Below are positions 8,084-15,927 of a stretch of 24,922 nt of DNA, piece after piece. Made by a program: the position numbers and the translations under genes. Positions within the stretch are counted from its first letter, which is position 1; each line of letters begins with the position of its first letter. This DNA comes from an uncultured Porphyromonadaceae bacterium (lineage in GTDB: Bacteria; Bacteroidota; Bacteroidia; Bacteroidales; Muribaculaceae): assembly GCA_900541865.1 (NCBI GenBank), contig UQLO01000034.1, forward strand, positions 1-24,922. Reading direction: 5' to 3'. The notes beneath the pieces are model-generated. The model saw nothing but the letters and a program-made list of their open reading frames with translations. It did no database searches and had not been told where the DNA came from.

Positions 8084-8192
8084 TGGATAGAGTTTGTCGG
8101 GGCGCGGTGGAATAGTACCCGGCCTCTTATTAAAAAACAACTCCGCGAATCGTTCCGTTCACAGCCCTGCGTGGGCTGACGACAGAATATGA

Positions 8193-8224
8193 CAAGACCC
8201 CGGGCTTGGCGACCCGGGGTCTTG
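8193..8224 (-). terminator. Terminator hairpin after the etfB-etfA-acd operon
   Basis: CAAGACCCCGGG (8193-8204) and CCCGGGGTCTTG (8213-8224) form a perfect 12-bp stem with an 8-base loop. It begins 10 bases past the acd stop codon on the minus strand. The following bases are only moderately T-rich, so termination may be incomplete or factor-assisted. Confidence 0.75.
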
Positions 8225-8234
8225 CATGGTAATA

Positions 8235-9938
8235 TTATTCTACGCCGTAAGCGGCGAGTTCTTCTACCTTGAAGGTTTTGATAAACTCAGCGTGCTTGGT
8301 AACTTCAGCAGCGGTGAGGTTGGTGTAGACGGTGGCCGAAGCCTTGAACGATGCGTTCTTGGCGGCGTCCTGAAGGAGCAGGTAAGCCATGATGAGGCCA
8401 CCGGCCATTTCGACCAGGCGACGGGCCATGAAATCGAGGTAGCGGGGGTTGTTCTCGCCCGTAACCTTCTCTACGGCGGCGGCATACTCCTCGGTCAGGG
8501 CAGCCAGGCGGTCGGCCAGGGGCTGAAGCTCGGCGCCGAAGTCCTGCTCGGCATAGCTCTTGATGAGGTTGAGGTAGGTGCCGGTGGTGACGTGGCGGAT
8601 GGCGGCCACTACCTGGAGCTGGGTGGTGCCTTCGTAGATGGAGGTGATGCGGGCGTCGCGGTAGATGCGTTCGCAGGCATAGTCCTTCATGAAGCCGGAG
8701 CCGCCGTGCACCTGGATGCAGTCGTAGGCGTTCTGGTTGCAGTATTCGCTGCCCAGGCCTTTTGCCAGCGGGGTGAGGGCGTCGGCGAGCTTGCTGTAGT
8801 GCTTGCACTCGGCGCGCTCTGTTTCGTCGAGTCGACGTTCGCGGGCAATGTCTTCGTAGATTTTGTAGACGTCGACGAAGCGGGCCGTTTCATAGAGCAG
8901 GCTGCGGCTGGCGTCGAGCTTGGCCTTCATCACGGCGAGCATCTCGCTGACTGCGGGGAACTCGATGATGGCCTTGCCGAACTGGCGGCGCTCCTTGGCA
9001 TACTGCAGAGCCTCGCGGTAGGCGAGCTCGCTGACGCCCACGCTCTGGGCGGCGATGCCGAGGCGGGCGCCGTTCATCAGGGCCATCACATACTTGATCA
9101 GACCCAGGCGGCGGTTGCCGCACAGCTCGGCGGGCGCGTTCTTGTAGACGAGCTCGCAGGTGGGCGAACCCTTGATGCCCATCTTGTTTTCGATGCGGCG
9201 AACGTTGACGCCACCGTTGCGTTTGTCGTAGATGAACATCGACAGGCCGCGGCCGTCCTTGGTGCCCTCTTCGGAGCGGGCCAGCACGAGGTGAATGTCG
9301 CTGTCGCCGTTGGTGATGAAGCGCTTAACGCCGTTGAGCACCCAAGTGCCGTCTTCCTTCTGGGTTGCCTTGAGCATAACGCTCTGGAGGTCGGAGCCGG
9401 CGTCGGGCTCGGTGAGGTCCATACTCATGGTCTCGCCTTCGCACACACGGGGTATGTACTTGGCGTGCTGCTCCTCGGAGCCGAACTCATAGAGGGTTTC
9501 GGCGCAGTCCTGAAGGCCCCAGAGGTTCTCGAAGCCCGTGTCGGCGCGGCTTACGATGTCGGCGGCCATGATGTACGGGGTGATGGGGAAGTTCAGGCCG
9601 CCGAAACGTCGCGGCATGGCCATACCCATCAGGCCGGCCTTGCGGCATACGTCGAGGTTCTCGACGGTGCCGTCGGCATAGTGAGCGCGGCCGTCGGAGC
9701 ACGAAGCGCCCTGGTGGTCGACGGCTTCGGCATTGCCGGCAATGGTTGTTCCGCAAACCTCGCCTACGATTTCGAGTACACGCTCGTAGTTGTCCATAGC
9801 GTCCTCGAAGTTGCGGGGGGCATAATCGAATTTATCGGCTTCGGAATAGCCGCGTTCCTTCAGAGCCACGATTTTTTCCATCAGCGGGTGATGGAGGTGG
9901 TGGCGCAGGTCGGAGTTGTCCGTATAGAAGTTAGCCAT
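8235..9938 (-). CDS. Acyl-CoA dehydrogenase, long form
   Basis: An FAD enzyme that oxidises acyl-CoA to 2-enoyl-CoA, or runs in reverse, exchanging electrons with the EtfAB encoded just upstream. At 567 residues it is far longer than the usual ~380, with an extra C-terminal helical region after about residue 450, as in long-form members of the superfamily. Seen in order: an N-terminal helical domain; MSMDLTEPDAGSD (residues 171-183) before the flavin-binding beta domain; VLNGVKRFITNG (200-211); the QVHGGSGF segment (409-416); and ITSIYEGTTQLQ with the presumed catalytic base Glu436. The start ATG at 9936-9938 lies 8 bases after the etfA stop, so the two are co-transcribed. Its acyl chain preference cannot be read from the sequence. 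No thiolase, hydroxyacyl-CoA dehydrogenase or crotonase lies nearby, so a complete beta-oxidation or butyrate cluster is absent here. Confidence 0.93.
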   Translation of the reverse strand: MANFYTDNSDLRHHLHHPLMEKIVALKERGYSEADKFDYAPRNFEDAMDNYERVLEIVGEVCGTTIAGNAEAVDHQGASCSDGRAHYADGTVENLDVCRKAGLMGMAMPRRFGGLNFPITPYIMAADIVSRADTGFENLWGLQDCAETLYEFGSEEQHAKYIPRVCEGETMSMDLTEPDAGSDLQSVMLKATQKEDGTWVLNGVKRFITNGDSDIHLVLARSEEGTKDGRGLSMFIYDKRNGGVNVRRIENKMGIKGSPTCELVYKNAPAELCGNRRLGLIKYVMALMNGARLGIAAQSVGVSELAYREALQYAKERRQFGKAIIEFPAVSEMLAVMKAKLDASRSLLYETARFVDVYKIYEDIARERRLDETERAECKHYSKLADALTPLAKGLGSEYCNQNAYDCIQVHGGSGFMKDYACERIYRDARITSIYEGTTQLQVVAAIRHVTTGTYLNLIKSYAEQDFGAELQPLADRLAALTEEYAAAVEKVTGENNPRYLDFMARRLVEMAGGLIMAYLLLQDAAKNASFKASATVYTNLTAAEVTKHAEFIKTFKVEELAAYGVE

Positions 9939-9946
9939 GGTGTGCT

Positions 9947-10975
9947 TTACTTGGAGTTCTTTTTATAGTATTTGATGAGTTTGGGAACGACCTCTTCCAT
10001 GTCGCCGGTGATGACGTAGTCGGCGATGGTATTGATGGGTGCGTTGGGGTCGTTGTTGATGGAGATGATGATGGAGCTGTCCTGCATGCCGGCGATGTGC
10101 TGGATCTGGCCGGATATGCCGCAGGCGATGTAGAGCTTGGGGCGCACGGTCACGCCGGTCTGGCCGATCTGACGTTCGTGCTCGATGAAACCGGCGTCGA
10201 CGGCGGCACGCGAAGCGCCTACCTCGGCACCCAGGGTGTCGGCGAGGTCGAAGAGGAGCTGGAAGTTCTCCTTGGAGCCCACGCCGTAGCCGCCGGCCAC
10301 GATGATGGGCGAGTTCTTGATGTTGACTTTGCTCTTCTCGATGTGGCGGTCGATGATTTCAACCACGAAGTCGGTGTCGGCAACGTACTTGGCAGGGTCG
10401 AGGTCGACAACGACGCCCTTGTAGTCGGGGTCTTTGATTTCTTTCTTCATCACGCCCTCGCGCACGGTAGCCATCTGGGGACGGCAGTCGGGGTTGACGA
10501 TGGTGGCCACGATGTTGCCGCCGAAAGCCGGGCGAATCTGATAGAGGAGGTCGGTGTACTCCTTGCCGGTCTTGGGGTCCTTGTGGGGACCGATTTCCAG
10601 GGCCGTGCAGTCGGCGGTGAGGCCGCTGTGGAGGCAGGAGCTCACGCGGGGACCGAGGTCGCGGCCTATGCAGGTGGCGCCCATGAGGCACACCTGAGGC
10701 TTGATTTCGCGGAAGAGGTTGATCAGTACGGCTGCGTGGGGGTTGGAGGTGTAGGGATAGAGGCGCTTGTCCTCCACTTTATATACGGTGTCGGCGCCGT
10801 AGGGGAAGAGTTCTTTTTCGATGCCCTTGAGATTGTCGCCAATCACAATGGCTTCCAGTTTTACGCCGAGGCGGTCTGCCAGCACGCGTCCTTTGGTGAG
10901 GAGTTCGAGGCTCACGTCGGCAACGTGTCCGTCTTCGTATTCGCAGTAAACTATAACGTTGTTGTTGTCTGCCAT
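9947..10975 (-). CDS. etfA: Electron transfer flavoprotein subunit alpha
   Basis: EtfA (342 residues) holds the FAD that shuttles electrons between the dehydrogenase and its partners. The N-terminal half is the alpha/beta fold of Etf subunits. The C-terminal FAD-binding domain is clear: PIIVAGGYGVGSKENFQLL, AEVGASRAAVDAGF, a GQTGVTVRPKLYIACGISG stretch, and ISINNDPNAPINTIADYVI near the end. No N-terminal ferredoxin domain is fused. The ATG at 10973-10975 lies 13 bases after the etfB stop; acd follows 8 bases after the etfA stop. The three genes make a tight operon and presumably one functional unit. Confidence 0.97.
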   Translation of the reverse strand: MADNNNVIVYCEYEDGHVADVSLELLTKGRVLADRLGVKLEAIVIGDNLKGIEKELFPYGADTVYKVEDKRLYPYTSNPHAAVLINLFREIKPQVCLMGATCIGRDLGPRVSSCLHSGLTADCTALEIGPHKDPKTGKEYTDLLYQIRPAFGGNIVATIVNPDCRPQMATVREGVMKKEIKDPDYKGVVVDLDPAKYVADTDFVVEIIDRHIEKSKVNIKNSPIIVAGGYGVGSKENFQLLFDLADTLGAEVGASRAAVDAGFIEHERQIGQTGVTVRPKLYIACGISGQIQHIAGMQDSSIIISINNDPNAPINTIADYVITGDMEEVVPKLIKYYKKNSK

Positions 10976-10988
10976 GATTCTGTGTTTT

Positions 10989-11861
10989 TCAACCTATGGT
11001 GTGGTTGGCGATAAGTTCTTTGACGAGTTCTTCAATCTGGGCGTCGTCGTTGTCGAGCCGACGGCTTTCCTTGGCGGTGAACACCACGTTTTCAACGGTT
11101 TTCACCTTTGTGGGGGAGCCGGGCAGACCAATCTGCTCGGGGTCGGCCTCCACATAAGCGGCGCCCCACTCCTGAATCTGAAGTTCGGGGTGAGCGGCCA
11201 CGCGCTCGGCGAGCTCGGGAGCGAGTTTTGCCACTTCGGAGGGCGAAGCGGCGTTTTTGTACTTCATCAGGCGCTTGGCGTTGCGGGGGCGGCAGTCGGC
11301 GGCGCTGCCGTTGACGGTCACTACGCAGGGCAGCGGAGCCTTTACGGTCTCCACGCCGCGTTCGAGGCGACGCTTCACGATGATTTTGCCGTCGGCAATC
11401 TCGAGGATGTCCTCAGCGTAGGTGACCTGGGGTATTCCGAGTTTTTCGGCTATCTGGGGTCCTACCTGGGCGGTGTCGCCGTCGATGGCCTGACGGCCGC
11501 CGAGGATGAGGTCGTAGTTGCCGAATTTCTTCACGGCCTGTGCCAGGGAGTAGGAGGTGGCGAGGGTGTCGGCGCCGCCGAAGGGGCGGTCGGTGAGCAC
11601 GATGCCGCCGTCGGCACCGCGGTAGATGGCCTCGCGTACTATTTCGGCAGCGCGCGGCAGACCCATGGTCAGCAGCGTCACGGTGGTGCCGGGATGTGTT
11701 TCTTTGATGCGGAGGGCCTGCTCAAGAGCGTTCAGGTCTTCCGGGTTGAAGATTGCGGGAAGAGCGGCGCGGTTGATGGTGCCGTCCTCTTTCATGGCAT
11801 CTTTGCCTACGTTGCGGGTGTCGGGCACCTGCTTGGCAAGGACAATGATGTTCAGGCTCAT
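10989..11861 (-). CDS. etfB: Electron transfer flavoprotein subunit beta, bifurcating-like
   Basis: EtfB (290 residues) forms a heterodimer with EtfA and binds AMP or, in bifurcating forms, a second FAD. It begins with VLAKQVPDT and continues with IFNPEDLNALEQALRI. The central block, GGADTLATSYSLAQAVKK followed by GGRQAIDGDTAQVGP and IPQVTYAEDI, closely matches what I know of the EtfB of clostridial butyryl-CoA dehydrogenase complexes. There the extra FAD splits electrons from NADH between crotonyl-CoA and ferredoxin. Bifurcation here is therefore a reasoned possibility, not shown. The ATG at 11859-11861 is first in the operon and sits about 40 bases after a good promoter. Confidence 0.96.
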   Translation of the reverse strand: MSLNIIVLAKQVPDTRNVGKDAMKEDGTINRAALPAIFNPEDLNALEQALRIKETHPGTTVTLLTMGLPRAAEIVREAIYRGADGGIVLTDRPFGGADTLATSYSLAQAVKKFGNYDLILGGRQAIDGDTAQVGPQIAEKLGIPQVTYAEDILEIADGKIIVKRRLERGVETVKAPLPCVVTVNGSAADCRPRNAKRLMKYKNAASPSEVAKLAPELAERVAAHPELQIQEWGAAYVEADPEQIGLPGSPTKVKTVENVVFTAKESRRLDNDDAQIEELVKELIANHTIG

Positions 11862-11900
11862 AGATATATGTCTTGGTTTATATTTTCAAGTTTATAGCCG

Positions 11901-11932
11901 CAAAATTACAATTTTTCACCAAAACGGCCAAG
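11901..11932 (-). promoter_or_regulatory. Promoter of the etfB-etfA-acd operon
   Basis: Minus strand: CTTG (11929-11932), a 20-base spacer and TAATTTTG (11901-11908). The -7 box is an exact match and the -33 box has one mismatch. The leader would be about 35 bases, AT-rich and without a Shine-Dalgarno sequence. Confidence 0.75.
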
Positions 11933-11993
11933 CTTTACCGGCCGCGCGGCGGTCCCTTTGCGTTAAAATATCCTAACTAAGCAGTTTGCGGCC

Positions 11994-12051
11994 CGTCGGC
12001 GCGCACCGTGCCGTATTCAGCCGACGGGGCGGCGGTGGCCACCGCCGCCCC
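11994..12051 (-). terminator. GC-rich palindromes downstream of purL
   Basis: A perfect 26-base palindrome occupies 12026-12051 (arm GGGGCGGCGGTGG), 26 bases past the purL stop codon. It is followed on the minus strand by a second inverted repeat, GCCGACG (12020-12026) with CGTCGGC (11994-12000), around a 19-base loop. No T tract follows. The two structures share a base and cannot both be fully extended. A factor-dependent terminator or an mRNA-end stabiliser is the likeliest role. Confidence 0.55.
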
Positions 12052-12077
12052 ATTGCGTCTGCGGATTGTGCTTTGTT

Positions 12078-15000
12078 TCAGCGGCGGCTTTCGAGCCAGC
12101 GGCGGGCGTTGACGAAGGCCTGCAGCCATACTGTCACTTCCGGACCGGCCTCTGTGCGCCCGTAGGCCCATTGCCAGGGGAAGACGGCGCGCTCAAGGTG
12201 GGGCATGATGGCCAGATGCCGCCCGTCGGCGCTGCACACGCCGGCGCAGTCGTAGTCGGAGCCGTTGGGGTTGCCGGGATATTCCTGGTAGCTGTACTTC
12301 AGCGCGATGGGAGCGTGGTCGGCGCCCGCCTCGAACTCGAAGCGGCCTTCGCCGTGGGCCACCCAGATGCCGGCTTCGGTGCCGGCCAGCGGGCCGAACA
12401 TCACGGAGGGGTTTTCGGGGATGACCACGCTTACAAACTCGCTCTCGAACTTGCCGGAGCGGTTGTGGCGCATGGCGCCGGTGTTGTGCCCGAAGGGGCG
12501 CCCGACGAGGTTGAGCTCCATCATGAGCTGGCAGCCGTTGCAGACGCCCAGGCTGAGGGTGTCGGGGCGGGCGTAGAAGTTTTCGAGGGCACGGCGGGCG
12601 GTGTCGTTCCAGCGGAAAGCGCTTGCCCAGCCTTTTGCGGAGCCGAGCACGTCGCTGTTGGAGAAACCGCCGCAGAACACAATCATGCCGACGTCCTCGA
12701 GAGTCTCACGGCCGGTCATGAGGTCGGTGACGTGAACGTCGCGCACGTCGAAGCCGGCGGCGTAGAGGCTGTAGGCCATTTCGCGGTCGCCGTTGACGCC
12801 TTTTTCGCGTATTATGGCGGCGGTGATGCCGCAGCGGCCTGTGCGGCGCTCTGTCAGGCCCATGCTGCTCCAGGTGCCCTCGAAGTCGGCGGGCATGGCG
12901 AAGCGCAGCGGCTGGAGGCCGAGGTTGGCGAAGCGTGCGTCGGCACATTCCTTGCTGCTCTGCAGTGGCTCGAGGGCGGCGGAGACTGCTCCCCACACCT
13001 TGCGCATCGAAGGCACGGAGACGAAGATTTCGCGGCCGGCATGGCTTATGTTGAGCACATTCTCGGCACTCGGCGCTCCGATGGGGAAGTAGCGCACTCC
13101 GGAGGCGTCGAGGATGGCCTCGGCGGCTTCTTTATGCTCGTCGGCAACCTGAACCACAACGGCCGGATTCTCGGCGAAGAGAATCTTGACGAGGTCGCTC
13201 TCGCCGTACATTGCGAAGCCGTCGGTGTAGAAGTTTATGCCGCCGGTGGTGTTGGCGAAGCACATTTCGAGCAGCGTGGTGACCAGGCCGCCGGCGCTGA
13301 CGTCGTGGGCGGCGCAGAGCATGCCGCCGTCGACCATCTTCTGCATGGCGTCGAAGGCGGCGCGGAAGGCTTCGGCGTCGGCCACGTCGGGCACGGCCTG
13401 CCCTACTCTGCCCAGGGTCTGGGCCAGCGCGGAGCCGCCCAAGGCGAGGGGTGCGGAGCTGAAGTCGATGTAGTAGAAGCCGGAGTCGGCGCGACGCTCG
13501 GCCACAGGGCCGACGATTTTGCGGACGTCGCTGACCTCGCCGGCGGCGGAGATGATGACGGTTCCGGGCGAGAGCACCTTGCTGCCGTCGGGATACTTCT
13601 GGGTCATCGAGAGGCTGTCCTTGCCGGTGGGTATGTTGACTCCCAGGGCGATGGCGAAGTCGGAGGCGGCGGCAACGGCGCTGTAGAGGGCGGCGTCCTC
13701 GCCTTCGTTGCGGCAGGGCCACATCCAGTTTGCGCTGAGCGAAACGGCGTCGAGGCCTCCCTGCAGGGGAGCGGCTGCGATATTGGTGAGGGCTTCGGCG
13801 ATGGCGAGGCGGCTGCCGGCGGTGGCGTCGGCCAGGGCGGCCTGCGGGGCATGGCCTATGGAGGTGGCTATGCCGGCGCGGCCGTGGTAGTCGAGGGCCA
13901 CGGCGCCGCAGTCGGCAAGCGGCAGCTGGAGCTCGCCGACGCACTGCTGGGCGGCGGTGCGCCCCTTTACGCTGCGGTCTACTTTGTTGGTGAGCCAGTC
14001 CTTGCTGCCCACGGCCTCCAGGCTGAGCACGGCTTCTATATAAGAAGGTATGAGAGCGTCGTCGGGCTCTACCTCGGCGAAAGAGGGAGCCACGGTGCGG
14101 TCGGTGATGACGGTTTTGGGCGGGTTGCCGAGCATGTCGGCCACGGCGAGGTCGAGCACGGCGCGGCCCGAGCTGCGGCGGCGGAACACGAGGCGATGGT
14201 CACCCGTGGTGGCGCCTACGCGGAAGAGGGGTGCGCGCTCGCGGGCGGCGATGGCCTCCACGCGGGGTATGTCTTTTTCGTTGACCACAAATCCCATGCG
14301 CTCCTGGCTCTCGTTGCCGATGATTTCCTTGTCGCTCAGGGTGGGGTCGCCGACGGGGAGAGCGTCGATGTCGATTTCGCCGCCGGTGCTTTCGATGAGT
14401 TCGCTCAGGGCGTTGAGATGTCCGCCGGCGCCGTGGTCGTGGATGCTGACGATGGGATTGTCGTCGCTCTCGGCGAGGGCTTGGATGAGGTTTGCCACTC
14501 GCTTCTGCATTTCGGGGTTGGCGCGCTGCACGGCGTTGAGCTCTATGGCGCCGGCGTAGCGGCCGGTGTCGACGCTGCTGACGGCACCGCCGCCCATGCC
14601 GATGCGGTAGTTGTCGCCGCCGGAGAGCATCACCACCTGTCCGGGTTCGGGCTCGCCCTTGATGGCATGTTCGGCGCGGGCGTAGCCGACGCCACCGGCG
14701 AGCATGATCACCTTGTCGTAGCCGTAGGTGCGTGCGCCTTCCTGATGCTCGAAGGTGAGGAGCGAGCCGCAGATGAGGGGCTGTCCGAACTTATTGCCGA
14801 AGTCGCTGGCGCCGTTGGAGGCTTTGATGAGTATTTCGGAGGGTGTCTGGTAGAGCCATTGGCGCTCCTTGACGGCTTCTTCCCAGCGCAGGGGGCCTTG
14901 GCCCCTCAGACGCGGGTAGGACGTCATGTAGACTGCCGTGCCGGCCAGGGGGAGGCTGGCTCGGCCGCCGCCGAGGCGGTCGCGTATTTCGCCGCCGCTG

Positions 15001-15794
15001 CCGGTTGCGGCGCCGTTGAAGGGTTCTACTGTGGTGGGGAAGTTGTGGGTTTCGGCTTTGAGCGAAATCACGGTGTCGACGCTCTTTTCGGCGAAGAAGC
15101 TGGGACGGTCGCCGCGCTCGGGGGCGAACTGGCTCACGGCGGGTCCTTCGACGAAGGCAACATTGTCCTTATATGCCGAGACGAGGCGTCGGGGATGGCG
15201 CGAGCTGGTCTCCTTGATCATCTTAAAGAGGGAGCGGGGCATTTCCTTGCCGTCGATGATGAAGGTGCCGTTGAAGATTTTGTGGCGGCAATGCTCGGAG
15301 TTTACCTGGGAGAAGCCGAACACTTCGCTGTCGGTGAGGGGTCGTCCGAGACGCTCGGCGAGGCCTTGGAGGTATTTTTCCTCCTGCTCGGAGAGGGCGA
15401 GGCCCTCGGAGGCGTTGTAGGCGGAGATGTCGGTGATTTCGACGGGAGCGGCGGCCTCGGCGTCGATGGTGAGGGCGTCGGGGGAGAGCGCGGTGTAGAC
15501 GCTTCGCAGCATGGGGTCGAAAGCCGGGGCCGTGCCTGCGGGCACGCGCTTGAACTCCTCGATACGCAGAATGCCGCTGAGACCCATGTTTTGGGTAATC
15601 TCAACGGCATTCGTGCTCCAGGGGCTTATCATTTCTTTTCGGGGGCCGACGAAGGTGCCCTCGGGCGAACCTTCGGCGGGGGCGGCGCCGCCGAAGAGCC
15701 ACTGCAGGCGTTCGGTTTCGGCGTCGGTAAGGCGATGGTCGGCGGACACGGCGTAGACCGTGTTGCCGTCGGCAGTCGTAAAGTATTTGAGCAT
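12078..15794 (-). CDS. purL: Phosphoribosylformylglycinamidine synthase, single-chain PurL
   Basis: This enzyme makes formylglycinamidine ribonucleotide from FGAR, glutamine and ATP, the fourth step of purine synthesis. The 1238-residue length matches the large single-chain type that fuses PurS-like, two AIRS-type ATP-binding, and glutaminase modules. Early motifs include SEVFGFSQVNSEHCRHKIFN and, in the first synthetase domain, KAETHNFPTTVEPFNGAATG, the binding site for ATP and substrate. The C-terminal class I glutamine amidotransferase has LGVCNGCQLM with nucleophile Cys1085 and MPHLER with His1199 and Glu1201, completing the triad. I chose ATG at 15792-15794. An upstream in-frame start would add 29 residues but would run through the -7 and -33 promoter boxes. 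The gene is not joined to other purine genes here. Confidence 0.97.
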   Translation of the reverse strand: MLKYFTTADGNTVYAVSADHRLTDAETERLQWLFGGAAPAEGSPEGTFVGPRKEMISPWSTNAVEITQNMGLSGILRIEEFKRVPAGTAPAFDPMLRSVYTALSPDALTIDAEAAAPVEITDISAYNASEGLALSEQEEKYLQGLAERLGRPLTDSEVFGFSQVNSEHCRHKIFNGTFIIDGKEMPRSLFKMIKETSSRHPRRLVSAYKDNVAFVEGPAVSQFAPERGDRPSFFAEKSVDTVISLKAETHNFPTTVEPFNGAATGSGGEIRDRLGGGRASLPLAGTAVYMTSYPRLRGQGPLRWEEAVKERQWLYQTPSEILIKASNGASDFGNKFGQPLICGSLLTFEHQEGARTYGYDKVIMLAGGVGYARAEHAIKGEPEPGQVVMLSGGDNYRIGMGGGAVSSVDTGRYAGAIELNAVQRANPEMQKRVANLIQALAESDDNPIVSIHDHGAGGHLNALSELIESTGGEIDIDALPVGDPTLSDKEIIGNESQERMGFVVNEKDIPRVEAIAARERAPLFRVGATTGDHRLVFRRRSSGRAVLDLAVADMLGNPPKTVITDRTVAPSFAEVEPDDALIPSYIEAVLSLEAVGSKDWLTNKVDRSVKGRTAAQQCVGELQLPLADCGAVALDYHGRAGIATSIGHAPQAALADATAGSRLAIAEALTNIAAAPLQGGLDAVSLSANWMWPCRNEGEDAALYSAVAAASDFAIALGVNIPTGKDSLSMTQKYPDGSKVLSPGTVIISAAGEVSDVRKIVGPVAERRADSGFYYIDFSSAPLALGGSALAQTLGRVGQAVPDVADAEAFRAAFDAMQKMVDGGMLCAAHDVSAGGLVTTLLEMCFANTTGGINFYTDGFAMYGESDLVKILFAENPAVVVQVADEHKEAAEAILDASGVRYFPIGAPSAENVLNISHAGREIFVSVPSMRKVWGAVSAALEPLQSSKECADARFANLGLQPLRFAMPADFEGTWSSMGLTERRTGRCGITAAIIREKGVNGDREMAYSLYAAGFDVRDVHVTDLMTGRETLEDVGMIVFCGGFSNSDVLGSAKGWASAFRWNDTARRALENFYARPDTLSLGVCNGCQLMMELNLVGRPFGHNTGAMRHNRSGKFESEFVSVVIPENPSVMFGPLAGTEAGIWVAHGEGRFEFEAGADHAPIALKYSYQEYPGNPNGSDYDCAGVCSADGRHLAIMPHLERAVFPWQWAYGRTEAGPEVTVWLQAFVNARRWLESRR

Positions 15795-15823
15795 GGCGGG
15801 AAAGTGCTTTTGTTTTTCCGCCG

Positions 15824-15855
15824 CAAAGTTACGCATTTTATCCCGCATGGGCAAA
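15824..15855 (-). promoter_or_regulatory. purL promoter
   Basis: Minus strand: TTTG (15852-15855), a 20-base spacer and TAACTTTG (15824-15831). Both boxes are exact matches to the Bacteroidota vegetative consensus. The expected leader is only about 20 to 25 bases, which fixes the purL start at 15794. No purine riboswitch fits in that space. Confidence 0.88.
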
Positions 15856-15866
15856 CGCGCACACCT

Positions 15867-15901
15867 AAAAAAACCGGCCACGCCTCGTGGGCGCAGCCGG
15901 T
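15867..15901 (-). terminator. Intrinsic terminator of the Ig-like surface protein gene
   Basis: Minus strand: ACCGGC-TGCGCC, loop CACGA, GGCGTG-GCCGGT, followed by a run of T. The 12-pair stem contains two G-T wobbles. It starts 27 bases past the stop codon of the upstream gene and ends 12 bases before the purL -33 box, insulating purL from it. Confidence 0.88.
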
Positions 15902-15927
15902 GGGTATGGTTGGACTCAGTCCGCTGA

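Noticed and set aside
8084..8140. A 19-residue N-terminal extension of NhaA
   Set aside because: It would need a TTG start, and the Pro/Arg-rich extension does not resemble NhaA N-termini.
8226..9968. A 580-codon plus-strand frame opposite the acyl-CoA dehydrogenase gene
   Set aside because: Low-complexity Ala/Val/Gly translation mirroring the real gene; the dehydrogenase motifs and operon spacing support the minus strand.
15795..15881. A 29-residue N-terminal extension of PurL
   Set aside because: The exact promoter boxes at 15824-15855 lie inside it, so it cannot be part of the main mRNA.
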